Of a stretch of 55,745 bases of DNA, positions 24,424 to 36,163 are shown piece by piece. The first letter of the stretch is position 1; each line of letters starts with the position of its first letter. The notes beneath the pieces were generated by a model. The model was given only the letters and a program-made list of their open reading frames with translations. It ran no database searches and had not been told where the DNA came from. Source of the DNA: Thermotogales bacterium (GTDB lineage Bacteria; Thermotogota; Thermotogae; Petrotogales; Kosmotogaceae); the NCBI GenBank assembly GCA_003561215.1, contig PWXG01000115.1, positions 1 through 55,745 of the forward strand, in the 5' to 3' direction. The position numbers were made by a program, and so were the translations under genes.

Positions 24424-25620
24424 TCACGACACCCCATCTTCAGTTATCGTCTCTCTCTCGAGATTTCCCAGGGCGATACTCACCAGTTCATCGACATTGA
24501 GAGAGTTTTCGGCATCTTTGACCCCGGCTCTTGATGCCCCTGTTGCCGGTTCTGCTGGTATGAACACCGTGCAGCTGTCTTCATATGGCAAGGCGGATGT
24601 GTCATAGGTACCGATTTTTCTCGCCAGCTCGATAGTCTCCAGTTTGTCGAAACAGATGAGAGGCCTTATTACCAGTAGAGGAGAAACCTCATCGATAACT
24701 GCCATGTTCTTGAGTGTCTGGCTTGCTACCTGGCCGACATTTTCACCTGTAACAAGGACCTCCGCTTTTTCGGACTCTGCGACTCTTGATGCCACTCTCA
24801 TCATAATCCTACGCTGAATCACAAGGCTGAGCTTATCTGGAACAGCTTTCTTAACAGCAATCTGACAGTCAGTAAAGGCAATATTCAGGAGCTCCACAGT
24901 TCCGTTTTCGGAGTAAGATGCCATTATCCTTGCAAGGTCTCGCACCTTATTCAGAGAACGTACTCCGGTATATGGCGGGCTGGAGAAATGAACCGCTAGA
25001 AGGCTTATTCCCCTTTTCATTGCAAGATAACCGGCAACAGGACTGTCAATGCCTCCCGAAAGGAGAAGTACACCTTTCCCGCTTACTCCGGTGGGAAGAC
25101 CCCCAGGCCCCTGAAGCTTTTCAGGGAAAACAAACACTCCATCACTTCTTACCTCGATACCGATTATGAAGTCGGGGTTTTTCACGTCTACTCGCAATTG
25201 AGGAAGCGCCTTCAACACTCTCTCACCAATCATGGCGCTGAGCTCCATGCTCTTGAGAGGGAATTTCTTGAATTCCCTCTTCGTAGATACCTTGAATGAG
25301 GATCTGCCGCTTTGCAGGTGCTCTTTTGCTGTCTTAATGCTTAATCTGGCGATGTTCTCGATATCGTAATCGGTTGCCTCTGCAACACTGAAATTCTGTA
25401 TTCCAAAGATTTTCGCCAGGCGGCTTCGTACGGTCTCCCCGACTTCTTCATCGCCCCTAACAATGATCCTTCCAGGGCGTCTCGTAACCCGAGACTCGGG
25501 CAAGACCGACCTGATGTTTTTAACGAGCTGTTGTTCGAAAGTGCTCCTGTTTCTGCCTTTCAAGGCTATCTCGCTATACCTTACGATGGCTACTGTTCCC
25601 AATTTCGTCGCTCCTCGCAT
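24424..25620 (-). CDS. thiI: tRNA 4-thiouridine synthetase ThiI (without rhodanese domain)
   Basis: ThiI activates U8 of tRNA with ATP and inserts sulfur, and can also serve thiazole synthesis. An N-terminal ferredoxin-like/THUMP part (about 10-165) is followed by the PP-loop SGGIDSP (188-194), VTGENVGQVASQT and PYEDSC (C350). The rhodanese domain of the E. coli enzyme is absent, as in most other bacteria and archaea, so sulfur must come from another carrier. The ATG start lies 42 nt from the divergent TPR gene. Confidence 0.93.
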   Translation of the reverse strand: MRGATKLGTVAIVRYSEIALKGRNRSTFEQQLVKNIRSVLPESRVTRRPGRIIVRGDEEVGETVRSRLAKIFGIQNFSVAEATDYDIENIARLSIKTAKEHLQSGRSSFKVSTKREFKKFPLKSMELSAMIGERVLKALPQLRVDVKNPDFIIGIEVRSDGVFVFPEKLQGPGGLPTGVSGKGVLLLSGGIDSPVAGYLAMKRGISLLAVHFSSPPYTGVRSLNKVRDLARIMASYSENGTVELLNIAFTDCQIAVKKAVPDKLSLVIQRRIMMRVASRVAESEKAEVLVTGENVGQVASQTLKNMAVIDEVSPLLVIRPLICFDKLETIELARKIGTYDTSALPYEDSCTVFIPAEPATGASRAGVKDAENSLNVDELVSIALGNLERETITEDGVS

Positions 25621-25627
25621 GATCCGG

Positions 25628-25636
25628 TGGTATAAT
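25628..25636 (+). promoter_or_regulatory. extended -10 promoter (TGGTATAAT)
   Basis: TGG-TATAAT stands 26 nt before the GTG start of the TPR protein gene in the short divergent gap with thiI. No good -35 box is seen. Confidence 0.6.
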
Positions 25637-25662
25637 GACTGGGAGATTGTGAGGTGATGATT

Positions 25663-26388
25663 GTGAGAGCTTTATTGGTTGGTGCAATGGTTGTTCTTGC
25701 CGGTATCCTGGTCGTTGCTCTAGACTATGATAACATCTACGAAGAGTTCGTGGAGATCCGTTCCGAGGAGAGCCTTGGCCGAATGGAGACGTTTATCGAT
25801 CTGCTCTCTGAAATGGAAGAAGTCTATTCCGATCCGAAGCTCTTGACACTTCTTGCAGACGCTCACAGGGAGTACGCCAACTGGGCACCTGACGATAAGA
25901 AACGTGACCACTACGAAAGAGCAAGGTCGCTTGCAGAAGAGGCAATAGAGCTTGATGCTGATTATGGCTATGCCCACTACGTAGCAGGAGCTTCTATTGG
26001 TCAATTAGCGCAGTTTGCAGGTATCATTAGATCGATATTCATGCTGGGTGATTTCGACAGGTACATCGAAAAGGCAATGGAACTCATTCCCGACAACCAC
26101 TTTCCTTTCCTTGCCATGGGCATGAGGTACCGTGATACTCCATGGCCTTACAGGGATTACAAGAAGTCTGAAGAACTCATTCTCAAGGCAATCGAGATGA
26201 ACCCGGAATACCTGAACAGCTACATCGAGCTTGCGGAACTCTACATCAAGACCAAGGATGACGACAAGGCGGCAGACGCTTATTTCAAGGTCTTGGAGCT
26301 GAAGATCCAGTCAGAGTGGAGAGCACAGGGGGAGGAAGCGAAGCGGGAAGCAGAAGAATGGCTTCGCGACAACGGTTATCTGAACTAG
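25663..26388 (+). CDS. TPR-repeat protein with N-terminal signal or anchor
   Basis: A hydrophobic N-terminus (about residues 1-22) is followed by helical pairs with tetratricopeptide spacing. Examples are YERARSLAEEAIELDADYGYAHYVAGASIG, KSEELILKAIEMNPEYLNSYIELAELYIK and KAADAYFKVLELK. It probably sits outside the membrane as a protein-binding scaffold; the partner is unknown. GTG at 25663 is preferred because it lies 6 nt after GAGGTG; ATG at 25657 abuts that site. The next gene starts 2 nt after its stop. Confidence 0.7.
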   Translation: MRALLVGAMVVLAGILVVALDYDNIYEEFVEIRSEESLGRMETFIDLLSEMEEVYSDPKLLTLLADAHREYANWAPDDKKRDHYERARSLAEEAIELDADYGYAHYVAGASIGQLAQFAGIIRSIFMLGDFDRYIEKAMELIPDNHFPFLAMGMRYRDTPWPYRDYKKSEELILKAIEMNPEYLNSYIELAELYIKTKDDDKAADAYFKVLELKIQSEWRAQGEEAKREAEEWLRDNGYLN

Positions 26389-26389
26389 A

Positions 26390-26878
26390 GTGATATACCT
26401 TTTACTCTTCTCGGCAGCCTTCAGCTGGCTAACCTATCTCGTTGGATACCGTCTGGAGGTTTGTATTGCACTCGGCTGCATGCTTGTTGCAGGTTCGTTG
26501 TTTGGCAGGAAATCTACCAGATCCTTGCAGCTTCATGGTCTGACGCTTGTTCTGATGACAGCTCTTGCTTTGCTGGGAGGTCTAAGAGGACGCGAAATCT
26601 TTGCCATACAGCTTGAGAGCACTGTTTTTGCAGGGGCCTACGTGGCTCTTGCATTTCACAACCTTTTACAGAATCTCAGAATTCTTTCCTTTATTCTTGT
26701 AATTATCTTCTGGATAGGCATAGCATTGGGACTTGCTCATGCTGCAGGTGAAAAACTCGGTGCAAGCGGTATCATCTTGGCGGCCGCTCTCATTGCGGGT
26801 GTTGCCTTTCAGGATGTTCGGAAACTTCGACACAGGAATTCTGAAGATGGGCTTAATCATCCCGGGGATCCTGATTAG
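26390..26878 (+). CDS. small integral membrane protein, unknown function
   Basis: The 162-residue protein has about five hydrophobic helices and a short charged tail (VRKLRHRNSEDGLNHPGDPD). I do not recognise a family. The GTG start 2 nt after the TPR gene stop suggests translational coupling and a shared role in the envelope. Confidence 0.6.
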   Translation: MIYLLLFSAAFSWLTYLVGYRLEVCIALGCMLVAGSLFGRKSTRSLQLHGLTLVLMTALALLGGLRGREIFAIQLESTVFAGAYVALAFHNLLQNLRILSFILVIIFWIGIALGLAHAAGEKLGASGIILAAALIAGVAFQDVRKLRHRNSEDGLNHPGDPD

Positions 26879-26891
26879 AGGAGGTGACAGG

Positions 26892-27692
26892 ATGGGTAGA
26901 ACGCTAAGCATAGGTGCCGTTCAGTTGTTCAGTAGACCCCGTGAAGTCGGCGAAAACCTGGAGAGAGCCACAACGTATTTTGAGTTGCTTGCCGAGAAAG
27001 GTGTAGATGCAGTAGTCTTTCCCGAGATGTTTAACTCAGGTTATGGAGTTGATCCAGAGATTCTACGCATTGCTGACGAGACGTTTGACGAGACCGTCGA
27101 GACGCTCGGTGCTCTGGCAGATGAGCGAGAGATTCTCATTGTTGCAGGGATAGCAAGAAGAGAACAGGAAACCTGGTTCAACTCGACGATCGTTGTTCGT
27201 CCTTATGTAGGCCCGGTTTTTTACGATAAGACACACCTCTTCAGAGATGAGAAGAAAGCATTCACTCCCGGGAAAAGCTTTTTGTCCTTTGAGTACCGTG
27301 AGGTAAACTTCGGCGTCCTTATGTGCTTTGAAATAGGTTTTCCGGAGATTTCGAGGAGGTTGTGTCATGAGGGTGCAGAAGTGCTCCTGGTCCCCTTTGC
27401 CTTCGGAAAAGAAAGAACCGGAATCTATACTGCAGCCATTTCCGCGCGGTCCATAGAAAACGGTGTTTTTCTTGTTGCTTCCAGCCAGCCCGGAAAACCC
27501 GGCCCGATAGAGTTTGTTGGGTGCAGTAGGGTAGTGCACCCCTCTGGGAGGGTGCTTGCTGATGCCGGCAGTGCTGAAGGATTCATTATTGCTGAACTGG
27601 ACGTTGATCAGGTCAAACGCTACCGATATCACGAGGGTGGGGATTCTAACGGCTACTTCTCAAACCTCAGGCCGGAGCTGTACCTGAAGTAG
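26892..27692 (+). CDS. carbon-nitrogen hydrolase (nitrilase superfamily)
   Basis: The catalytic triad is present: E45 in VVFPEMFNSGY, K113 in FYDKTHLFRDE and C145 in VLMCFEIGFPE. The length of 266 residues is that of single-domain omega-amidases and N-carbamoyl hydrolases. It cleaves a non-peptide C-N amide in the cytoplasm; the substrate is not predictable. ATG at 26892 follows GAGGAGGTGACAGG; the longer open frame back to 26733 lies within the preceding gene. Confidence 0.88.
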   Translation: MGRTLSIGAVQLFSRPREVGENLERATTYFELLAEKGVDAVVFPEMFNSGYGVDPEILRIADETFDETVETLGALADEREILIVAGIARREQETWFNSTIVVRPYVGPVFYDKTHLFRDEKKAFTPGKSFLSFEYREVNFGVLMCFEIGFPEISRRLCHEGAEVLLVPFAFGKERTGIYTAAISARSIENGVFLVASSQPGKPGPIEFVGCSRVVHPSGRVLADAGSAEGFIIAELDVDQVKRYRYHEGGDSNGYFSNLRPELYLK

Positions 27693-27697
27693 CTTCA

Positions 27698-27726
27698 TTG
27701 ACAGGAATTTCAACATAAGATACAAT
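27698..27726 (+). promoter_or_regulatory. strong promoter of tRNA-Lys and the infC operon (TTGACA-17-TACAAT)
   Basis: A perfect -35 TTGACA (27698-27703), a 17-nt spacer and TACAAT (27721-27726) lie 10 nt before the tRNA. No second promoter or terminator is evident between the tRNA and infC. Confidence 0.8.
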
Positions 27727-27736
27727 ATGACAGGCT

Positions 27737-27812
27737 GGGCCGTTAGCTCAGTAGGCAGAGCGGCTGATTCTTAATCAGTAGGTTGCAGGTTCGACTCCTG
27801 CACGGCCCACCA
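27737..27812 (+). tRNA. tRNA-Lys (CTT anticodon)
   Basis: Acceptor GGGCCGT pairs with ACGGCCC (27802-27808). The anticodon arm is GCTGA-TTCTTAA-TCAGT with anticodon CTT, and the T arm is GCAGG-TTCGACT-CCTGC. CCA is encoded (27810-27812). Confidence 0.95.
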
Positions 27813-27918
27813 GAATAAGCGGAGCATGGCTCCCACCCCAGCCGAAGCTAAGGGGTCAATGCGTAATACGTGTATTGGCAGGCGGCTGGTCTGCCATTTC
27901 TAATGAGAGGTGATGAGT
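27813..27918 (+). promoter_or_regulatory. structured infC leader with possible pseudoknot (L20-leader-like)
   Basis: Three hairpins can form: GGAGC/GCTCC (27821-27833), CCCCAGC-CGAA-GCT-AA-GGGG (27836-27855) and GGCAG/CTGCC (27877-27895). CCAGCCG (27838-27844) is fully complementary to CGGCTGG (27883-27889) in the loop of the third hairpin, so a pseudoknot or an alternative fold is possible. IF3-L35-L20 operons are known to be controlled by L20 binding to such RNA; assignment to that class is inference. Confidence 0.55.
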
Positions 27919-28437
27919 ATTTCCAGAAAGACAGCTTCAGTACCCAGAAACGAGGAGATCAACGCGAAGAGTGTCAGAGTTATTGACGAAGATGGTTCGC
28001 AACTGGGAGTCATGCCTACGAAAGAGGCTGTGAAACTTGCACAGGGCAAAGAGCTCGATCTTGTCCTGGTTGCTCCACGCTCGAACCCTCCTGTTGCAAG
28101 AATCATGGACTACGGCAAGTTCAAGTACCAGAAGGATCGAAAAGACCGAGAAGCAAAGAAGAAGGCCAAGCAGACACAGTTGAAGCAGATGAAATTCAGG
28201 ATAAAGATTGACGAACATGACTTCCAAACAAAGGTTGGGCGTATCAGGGACTTCCTCGAGAAAGGAAGCAAAGTCAGGGTCGTGATAATGTTCAGAGGAA
28301 GAGAGATCGTGTTTGCCGAGAAAGGCGAGGAGATCCTGAACAGAGTAGCGGCAGAACTTGAGGAGATATCCGAGGTAGATCGAAGCCCGAAGCTTGAAGG
28401 AAGAGATATGTGGATGCTTCTTAAGCCAAAAACGTAA
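27919..28437 (+). CDS. infC: translation initiation factor IF-3 (probable AUU start)
   Basis: IF3 prevents premature subunit joining and checks the start codon on the 30S subunit. The N-terminal domain starts at PRNEEINAKSVRVIDEDG; the linker KKKAKQTQLKQMKFRIKI and C-terminal RVVIMFRGREI are typical. The ribosome-binding site GAGGTG (27907-27912) touches the ATG at 27913 directly, with zero spacing. It lies 6 nt before ATT at 27919, the spacing of neighbouring genes. An AUU start is the known autoregulatory device of infC in other bacteria, so 27919 is chosen (172 residues). If ATG is used the start is 27913. Confidence 0.92.
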   Translation: MSRKTASVPRNEEINAKSVRVIDEDGSQLGVMPTKEAVKLAQGKELDLVLVAPRSNPPVARIMDYGKFKYQKDRKDREAKKKAKQTQLKQMKFRIKIDEHDFQTKVGRIRDFLEKGSKVRVVIMFRGREIVFAEKGEEILNRVAAELEEISEVDRSPKLEGRDMWMLLKPKT

Positions 28438-28451
28438 CGGGAGGTTTTATC

Positions 28452-28652
28452 ATGAGCAAGACGAAATTCAAGACTCACAAGGCCAGCGCTAAGCGATTCA
28501 AGGTTACCGGTAGCGGAAAGATTGTCAGGCAGCATTCAGGAACTGGCCATAATACCGGGAAGAAGAGAGAGAACAACAGACGCGAGGCTCGCAAGTGGGA
28601 AACGATCAAGGGCGGACACGCCAAGAAGGCCAAGAGAAGCCTTGGACTTTAG
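28452..28652 (+). CDS. rpmI: ribosomal protein bL35
   Basis: A basic 66-residue protein of the 50S subunit. KTHKASAKRFKVTGSGKIVRQ and the RRE-rich region match bL35. It lies between infC and rplT as usual, with GGGAGGTTTTATC before the ATG. Confidence 0.97.
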   Translation: MSKTKFKTHKASAKRFKVTGSGKIVRQHSGTGHNTGKKRENNRREARKWETIKGGHAKKAKRSLGL

Positions 28653-28679
28653 CGCTGAAAGCGATAAGAGGTGATTGTG

Positions 28680-29039
28680 ATGAGAGTGAAGAGTTCGCAG
28701 ATTGCAAAGAATAAGAGAAGGAAATATCTACGTGCAGCCAAGGGTTACAGAGGTGCATTGAGCCGCAGATACCGACTTGCCAAGCAGTATTATCTGAGGT
28801 CCGGTGTCTACGCATATGTTGGTAGAAAACTGAGAAAAAGAGACTTCAGAAAGCTCTGGATAACAAGAATAAACGCGGGTGCAAGAATGGCGGGTTCAAA
28901 GTACAATGAACTGATCCACGGTTTGAAGCTGGCAGGTGTCAATATCAACAGGAAAATGCTGGCAGAGCTTGCTGTGAAAGATTTCGAAGCTTTTAAGAGC
29001 TACGTGGAAGTAGCCAAGTCTGCGCTGAACGGAAACTGA
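28680..29039 (+). CDS. rplT: ribosomal protein bL20
   Basis: An early-assembly 23S-binding protein, 119 residues, with the typical start MRVKSS, then KRRKYLRAAKGYRGALSRRYR and RKRDFRKLWITRINA. It is the likely repressor of its own operon through the infC leader. ATG at 28680 lies 6 nt after GAGGTG; the GTG at 28671 overlaps that site. Confidence 0.97.
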   Translation: MRVKSSQIAKNKRRKYLRAAKGYRGALSRRYRLAKQYYLRSGVYAYVGRKLRKRDFRKLWITRINAGARMAGSKYNELIHGLKLAGVNINRKMLAELAVKDFEAFKSYVEVAKSALNGN

Positions 29040-29059
29040 GGGGTAACCCCCCTTTTTTT
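29040..29059 (+). terminator. terminator after rplT
   Basis: A short GC stem GGGG-TAA-CCCC is followed by CC and seven T residues. The stem is only 4 bp, so read-through into the OsmC gene 26 nt further on is possible. Confidence 0.6.
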
Positions 29060-29084
29060 GTACAGGACAAAGAGGAGGTGCCTA

Positions 29085-29507
29085 ATGGAGTTCAAGCTTA
29101 GCAGGATAGGGAAAATGACGTTTCACTCCCGCACACCGAGTGGTCACGATGTGATTGTCGATACAAACAGGGATTTTGGAGGCAATGAAAGCGCGGCAAC
29201 TCCCATGGAACTTGTGATTGTTGCATTGATGGGTTGCACCGCGATGGATGTGGCTTCGATTCTGGAGAAGATGAAGGTTGAAGGATATGAAATGGAGATC
29301 AGCGCAAAAAGCGAAAAATCCAGTGAACACCCGAAACAGTACACATGGATTGAACTGACCTTCTCGTTTGAGGGGGACAGTCTTCCTGAAGAGAAAATCA
29401 GAAAGGCAGTTGACCTTTCGCAGGAGAAATACTGTTCAGTATCTGCGATGCTGAAGAAGTCGACCGACCTGTCCTACAGAATACTCGTGGGAAATGAAGA
29501 GATTTGA
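29085..29507 (+). CDS. OsmC/Ohr-family peroxiredoxin-like protein
   Basis: The 140-residue protein has the two reactive cysteines of the family: C51 in ALMGCTAMDVASIL and C117 in SQEKYCSVSAML. They reduce organic hydroperoxides through a disulfide cycle. It is closest to the YhfA-type branch. ATG follows GAGGAGGTGCCTA. The stop overlaps the TTG start of the Mrp gene. Confidence 0.9.
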   Translation: MEFKLSRIGKMTFHSRTPSGHDVIVDTNRDFGGNESAATPMELVIVALMGCTAMDVASILEKMKVEGYEMEISAKSEKSSEHPKQYTWIELTFSFEGDSLPEEKIRKAVDLSQEKYCSVSAMLKKSTDLSYRILVGNEEI

Positions 29508-30313
29508 AGGATAGAGAAGAAAGGACAGCATTTGGCGAGGCGTCCGGGAATTTGTCAAGTGTGAGAAACAAGCTAATGGTTATGTCAGGAAAAGGGGGAG
29601 TAGGAAAATCCACAGTGGCAGTTAATATCGCCTGTACAATGGCTGATGAGGGCTTCAAAACGGGAATTCTCGACATCGACATACATGGACCGAACGTTTC
29701 AAAGATGCTCGGACAAAACAAGAGACCTGTTTTGGTGGAAGAACAGATCTTCCCGGCAGAGATCATGCAGAATCTTAAGTCCATCTCGATTGCCGACTTC
29801 ACCGATGTGGACAGCCCCATAATCTGGAGAGGGCCCCTGAAGGCGAATGCCATCAAACAGCTTGTCAACGAGACGGTTTGGGGCACGCTCGATTTTCTGA
29901 TTATTGATGCTCCTCCAGGAACCGGGGATGAACCTCTCACCGTAGCTCAGAGCATAACGGGACTCCGCTCCATAATGGTTACCACTCCGCAGGAAATATC
30001 AAAAGCTGACGTGTCAAGGGCACTCAACTTCTTGAAGAAACTCGGTGTTGGACCGGTCGGGATTATCGAGAACATGTCTTATATGAAGTGTCCGGAGTGC
30101 GGAAAAACGATCGAGCTCTTCCACGGTGCCGCAGGTGAAGACCTATCTGCCCGTTTTGAGTTGCCTCTTCTTGCGCGACTTCCCTTTGACCCGAAGATAT
30201 CGACTCTGGCAGATAAAGGAAAGACGATTTCCTCGCACATGCGAGGATCCGAGCACGAACGGTTGTACAGAGAGCTGGTTTCCGCGATTCAGAAGGAGCT
30301 GGTATTGCAGTGA
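29504..30313 (+). CDS. Mrp/NBP35 family Fe-S cluster carrier ATPase
   Basis: The deviant Walker A motif MSGKGGVGKST (27-37), DIDIHGPNVSKMLG, and IIDAPPGTGDEPL are diagnostic of the ParA-like Mrp/ApbC ATPases that hold and deliver iron-sulfur clusters. The C-terminal CPECGK supplies the bridging CxxC. It has 269 residues without the N-terminal DUF59 domain found in some homologues. The TTG start overlaps the OsmC stop by 4 nt, and the next gene starts within its stop. Confidence 0.93.
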   Translation: MKDREERTAFGEASGNLSSVRNKLMVMSGKGGVGKSTVAVNIACTMADEGFKTGILDIDIHGPNVSKMLGQNKRPVLVEEQIFPAEIMQNLKSISIADFTDVDSPIIWRGPLKANAIKQLVNETVWGTLDFLIIDAPPGTGDEPLTVAQSITGLRSIMVTTPQEISKADVSRALNFLKKLGVGPVGIIENMSYMKCPECGKTIELFHGAAGEDLSARFELPLLARLPFDPKISTLADKGKTISSHMRGSEHERLYRELVSAIQKELVLQ

Positions 30314-31356
30314 GAAGCATTCTCGATACGTTGACGATGAAGTGGGATGGTCATGCTCTTCACCTTCTTGATCAACGCAAACTCCCCACGGAAGTTACGT
30401 ATATTCGGTGCCAAAGCCATGAAGATGTCAGCAGAGCAATCGGGGATATGGTAGTACGAGGTGCCCCTGCGATTGGGGCAGCAGCAGCTTTTGGCTATGT
30501 CCTGGGTGCCATGAGGTTTGCTGAATCAAGATCTGGCGATGTAACGAAGGCCATGGCGACAGTGAGAAGCACCCTGTCCGCAAGCCGACCCACCGCGGTC
30601 AATCTCTTCTGGGCCCTGAAGCGCATGCATTTGTTTTTCGAAAGTCGTAATACGAAACCGCAGTGGTTAAGTGAGCTGGAGAGAGAGGCCATTACAATAG
30701 CTGAAGAAGATATCAGTACGAACAGGCGCATCGGGGAACTCGGAGCCTCTCTGTTGAGCGATCAATCGAATGTCATCACACACTGTAACGCCGGGGCGCT
30801 TGCAACAGTTGGTTATGGAACGGCGCTTGGTGTGATACGCGATGCAAAGGATCAGGGTAAGGCAGTTCACGTATTCGTTGACGAGACAAGACCCTATCTC
30901 CAGGGAGCAAGACTTACTGCCTGGGAGTTGATAAACGACGGCATCGACTGCACTCTGATCAGTGACAATATGGCGGGTTGGGTCATGAAGAAGAAAGGAA
31001 TAAACGCTGTTGTAGTGGGGGCGGATAGGATAACTACTAACGGTGATGCGGCGAACAAAATAGGTAGTTATTCCCTGGCTGTGTTGGCAGCATTTCACAA
31101 GATTCCCTTCTATGTCGTGGCTCCTTCATCAACCATTGACCTCGAACTTCTTTCGGGAGAAGAGATACCTATTGAAGAGCGTTCTTCTGAAGAGATTACC
31201 CACATCTCCGGAATCAGGATTGCTCCCGAGAACGTTTCCTGTTTCAATCCTGCATTTGATGTGATTCCCGCAAGCTTGATCACGGCGATAGTAACGGAAG
31301 ATGCCGTAAACTACCCACCGTATCATTTCCGATCCACTTCCGGAAAACACCATTAG
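30310..31356 (+). CDS. mtnA: S-methyl-5-thioribose-1-phosphate isomerase
   Basis: MtnA converts methylthioribose 1-phosphate to methylthioribulose 1-phosphate in methionine salvage. Motifs: RGAPAIGAAAAFGY, THCNAGALATVGYGTALG (catalytic Cys), VDETRPYLQGARLTAWEL, and GADRITTNGDAANKIGSY (catalytic Asp). The length, 348, is typical. No other salvage gene is adjacent. GTG start overlapping the previous stop. Confidence 0.93.
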   Translation: MRSILDTLTMKWDGHALHLLDQRKLPTEVTYIRCQSHEDVSRAIGDMVVRGAPAIGAAAAFGYVLGAMRFAESRSGDVTKAMATVRSTLSASRPTAVNLFWALKRMHLFFESRNTKPQWLSELEREAITIAEEDISTNRRIGELGASLLSDQSNVITHCNAGALATVGYGTALGVIRDAKDQGKAVHVFVDETRPYLQGARLTAWELINDGIDCTLISDNMAGWVMKKKGINAVVVGADRITTNGDAANKIGSYSLAVLAAFHKIPFYVVAPSSTIDLELLSGEEIPIEERSSEEITHISGIRIAPENVSCFNPAFDVIPASLITAIVTEDAVNYPPYHFRSTSGKHH

Positions 31357-31371
31357 AAAAGGAGCAAACTG

Positions 31372-33432
31372 ATGCGTTTTGGCCTAGTGGATACGGAGAA
31401 CAAGCTGAGGCTTTTTTCTGGCACAGCTCCCGAAAGGGTTCTGGTTGATAATCACCCGGTGCATTTCACAATGGCCGAAAAGAGAAAAGGACATTTTGTG
31501 GTAGTTCTCGACCATGAACTCTCTCCTTTTGATCTTGTAGACTTCGAAGTAGAAGGGAAGAAGCACCGTGCTTATCCTGCTGGCATTCTTGAGGAAGAAC
31601 GATTCTACTATGAAGGTCCCTTAGGTTATCAGATGATGCAGGATTATGTTGAGTTCAATGTATGGGCTCCAGGGCATCAAGAGCTTTTCGTTGAGTTGTA
31701 TGATCCTCGAAACTTGGGAGCCCCCGAAGTCATTGAGGAAATGTCGCGAGCTGAAAACGGTGTCTGGACATGTAGGATTGTCGGCGATCTTGTCGGTAGG
31801 GCATACCGTTACAGGATTGAGCGCGCTGGACGAGTATATGCTGCAGCAGATCCATACGCACCTGCTGCAATCGGAAACAGCGAGTTCTCATATATAGTTG
31901 ATCTGTCCAGGCTTGAACCCGATGGCTGGAGGGATGACCGGGGGCCGCATCTGGGATCGATAGTTGACGCGGTGATCTATGAGTTGCATATTGGAGATTT
32001 CTCATCTTCCTGGACGACGAATCACATGAACAGGGGCAAATACCTTGCGTTCTGCGAGTGCGGCACGAGCAATCTTCTTTCTGGACCCTCGGGAATCGAC
32101 TACATCGAGAAGCTTGGGGTAACGCATCTACATCTGCTTCCATTTCAGGATTTTTCGAGTGTTGACGAGTTCGACCCTGAATATAACTGGGGGTACGACC
32201 CGGAGCTCCACAATGTACCTGAAGGTTGCTACTCCCTGGATCCTTCTTCAGGCGAGAGCAGGATAGTCGAGGTCAGGAGGATGATCAAGTCAATCCATGA
32301 TCGTGGACTGGGTGTTATTATGGATGTAGTCTACAATCATACGTACAGGAACAACATGTCTTTTCACAAGCTGGTTCCCTTCTTCTATCACAGACTGACT
32401 GACAGTGGCAGCTTTTCTAATGGTGCGGGCACAGGAAACGAACTCTGCACAGAAAGGTTCATGGTAAGGAGGTTCATCACTGACTCCGTGCTTCACTGGA
32501 TGAGAAACTACCACGTGGACGGATTTCGGTTTGATCTGATGGCACTCTTGGGAGAACAAACAGTGAAAGAAATTGAATGTGCGATCAAAGCCGAAAGACC
32601 TGATGTGCTGGTTTACGGAGAACCCTGGATGGCAGCGAGATCATCTATGAGAGACAACCCCTTTGTCAAGGGGTCTCAAAAATCCAGCAGAATAGCCGTC
32701 TTCAATGATGAATTCAGGGACTCGATTAAGGGTAGACTCGATGACGAATCAAGGGGTTTCGTTTCAGGATCAGGCGGAAGGGAAGGGGATATCTGCATTG
32801 GTATTGCAGGATCAACCGCGCATTCCCCAGGTATCTCCGGATTTGCGGAGAAACCGGGGGAGATAATTAACTACTGTTCAAGCCATGACAACATGACGCT
32901 TTGGGACAAGCTGTTGAAGAGCTGCAGCGAAGAGCCTTTTGAGACACGCAGAAGAATGGCTCTGCTGGCTCTATCGGTTGTGATCACCTCCCAGGGCGTT
33001 CCCTTCATTCACGCGGGTTCCGAGACCTTCAGGACAAAGCTTTTTGAGAGAGACAGTTACCGATCTTCGTTACTCATAAACGAGTTGAACTATAACAGAA
33101 TCTCATTCTACAGTGAATCGTTTGATTACATCAGCGCGCTGATAGGTTTGAGGAAGAAAGAGCCTCTTTTCAGGCTGAGGACGTTATCGGAAGTGCAGAA
33201 TAAACTGAGATTCATTCATGCTGCTGATCATCTTGTAATCTTCCGCCTGGCAGAGCAATGCAGGGAATACCTGGTGATGCATAACGCTTCCGGCAGTAGT
33301 CGATCCTGCAGCGTCGAGGGATCCTGGAATATCCTCGCATTTGGTCTGAGGGCTGATCCTGGCGGACTATCTGAGGCTGACAACAGTCTTGTCGCAGAAC
33401 CTTTTTCGACGACAATCGCATTAAGGCAATGA
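31372..33432 (+). CDS. pulA: type I pullulanase
   Basis: The enzyme cleaves alpha-1,6 branches of pullulan, glycogen and limit dextrins. The diagnostic YNWGYDP lies at 271-277. The GH13 triad is D388 (GFRFDLM), E417 (YGEPW) and D506 (SSHDNM), and VVYNHTY is region I. An N-terminal CBM48-like domain precedes the barrel (about 105-200). No signal peptide is present, so it acts inside the cell, probably on glycogen or imported maltodextrins. It has 686 residues. It follows mtnA by 15 nt. Confidence 0.93.
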   Translation: MRFGLVDTENKLRLFSGTAPERVLVDNHPVHFTMAEKRKGHFVVVLDHELSPFDLVDFEVEGKKHRAYPAGILEEERFYYEGPLGYQMMQDYVEFNVWAPGHQELFVELYDPRNLGAPEVIEEMSRAENGVWTCRIVGDLVGRAYRYRIERAGRVYAAADPYAPAAIGNSEFSYIVDLSRLEPDGWRDDRGPHLGSIVDAVIYELHIGDFSSSWTTNHMNRGKYLAFCECGTSNLLSGPSGIDYIEKLGVTHLHLLPFQDFSSVDEFDPEYNWGYDPELHNVPEGCYSLDPSSGESRIVEVRRMIKSIHDRGLGVIMDVVYNHTYRNNMSFHKLVPFFYHRLTDSGSFSNGAGTGNELCTERFMVRRFITDSVLHWMRNYHVDGFRFDLMALLGEQTVKEIECAIKAERPDVLVYGEPWMAARSSMRDNPFVKGSQKSSRIAVFNDEFRDSIKGRLDDESRGFVSGSGGREGDICIGIAGSTAHSPGISGFAEKPGEIINYCSSHDNMTLWDKLLKSCSEEPFETRRRMALLALSVVITSQGVPFIHAGSETFRTKLFERDSYRSSLLINELNYNRISFYSESFDYISALIGLRKKEPLFRLRTLSEVQNKLRFIHAADHLVIFRLAEQCREYLVMHNASGSSRSCSVEGSWNILAFGLRADPGGLSEADNSLVAEPFSTTIALRQ

Positions 33433-33448
33433 AAGAGAGGGATTGGCA

Positions 33449-36138
<2,690 letters not shown>

Positions 36139-36163
36139 GTTCTGAAATTCAGGAGGTGCTCCA

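Noticed and set aside
27063-27632. 189-codon antisense frame to the nitrilase gene
   Set aside because: The nitrilase triad is intact on the plus strand and the antisense product shows no domain.
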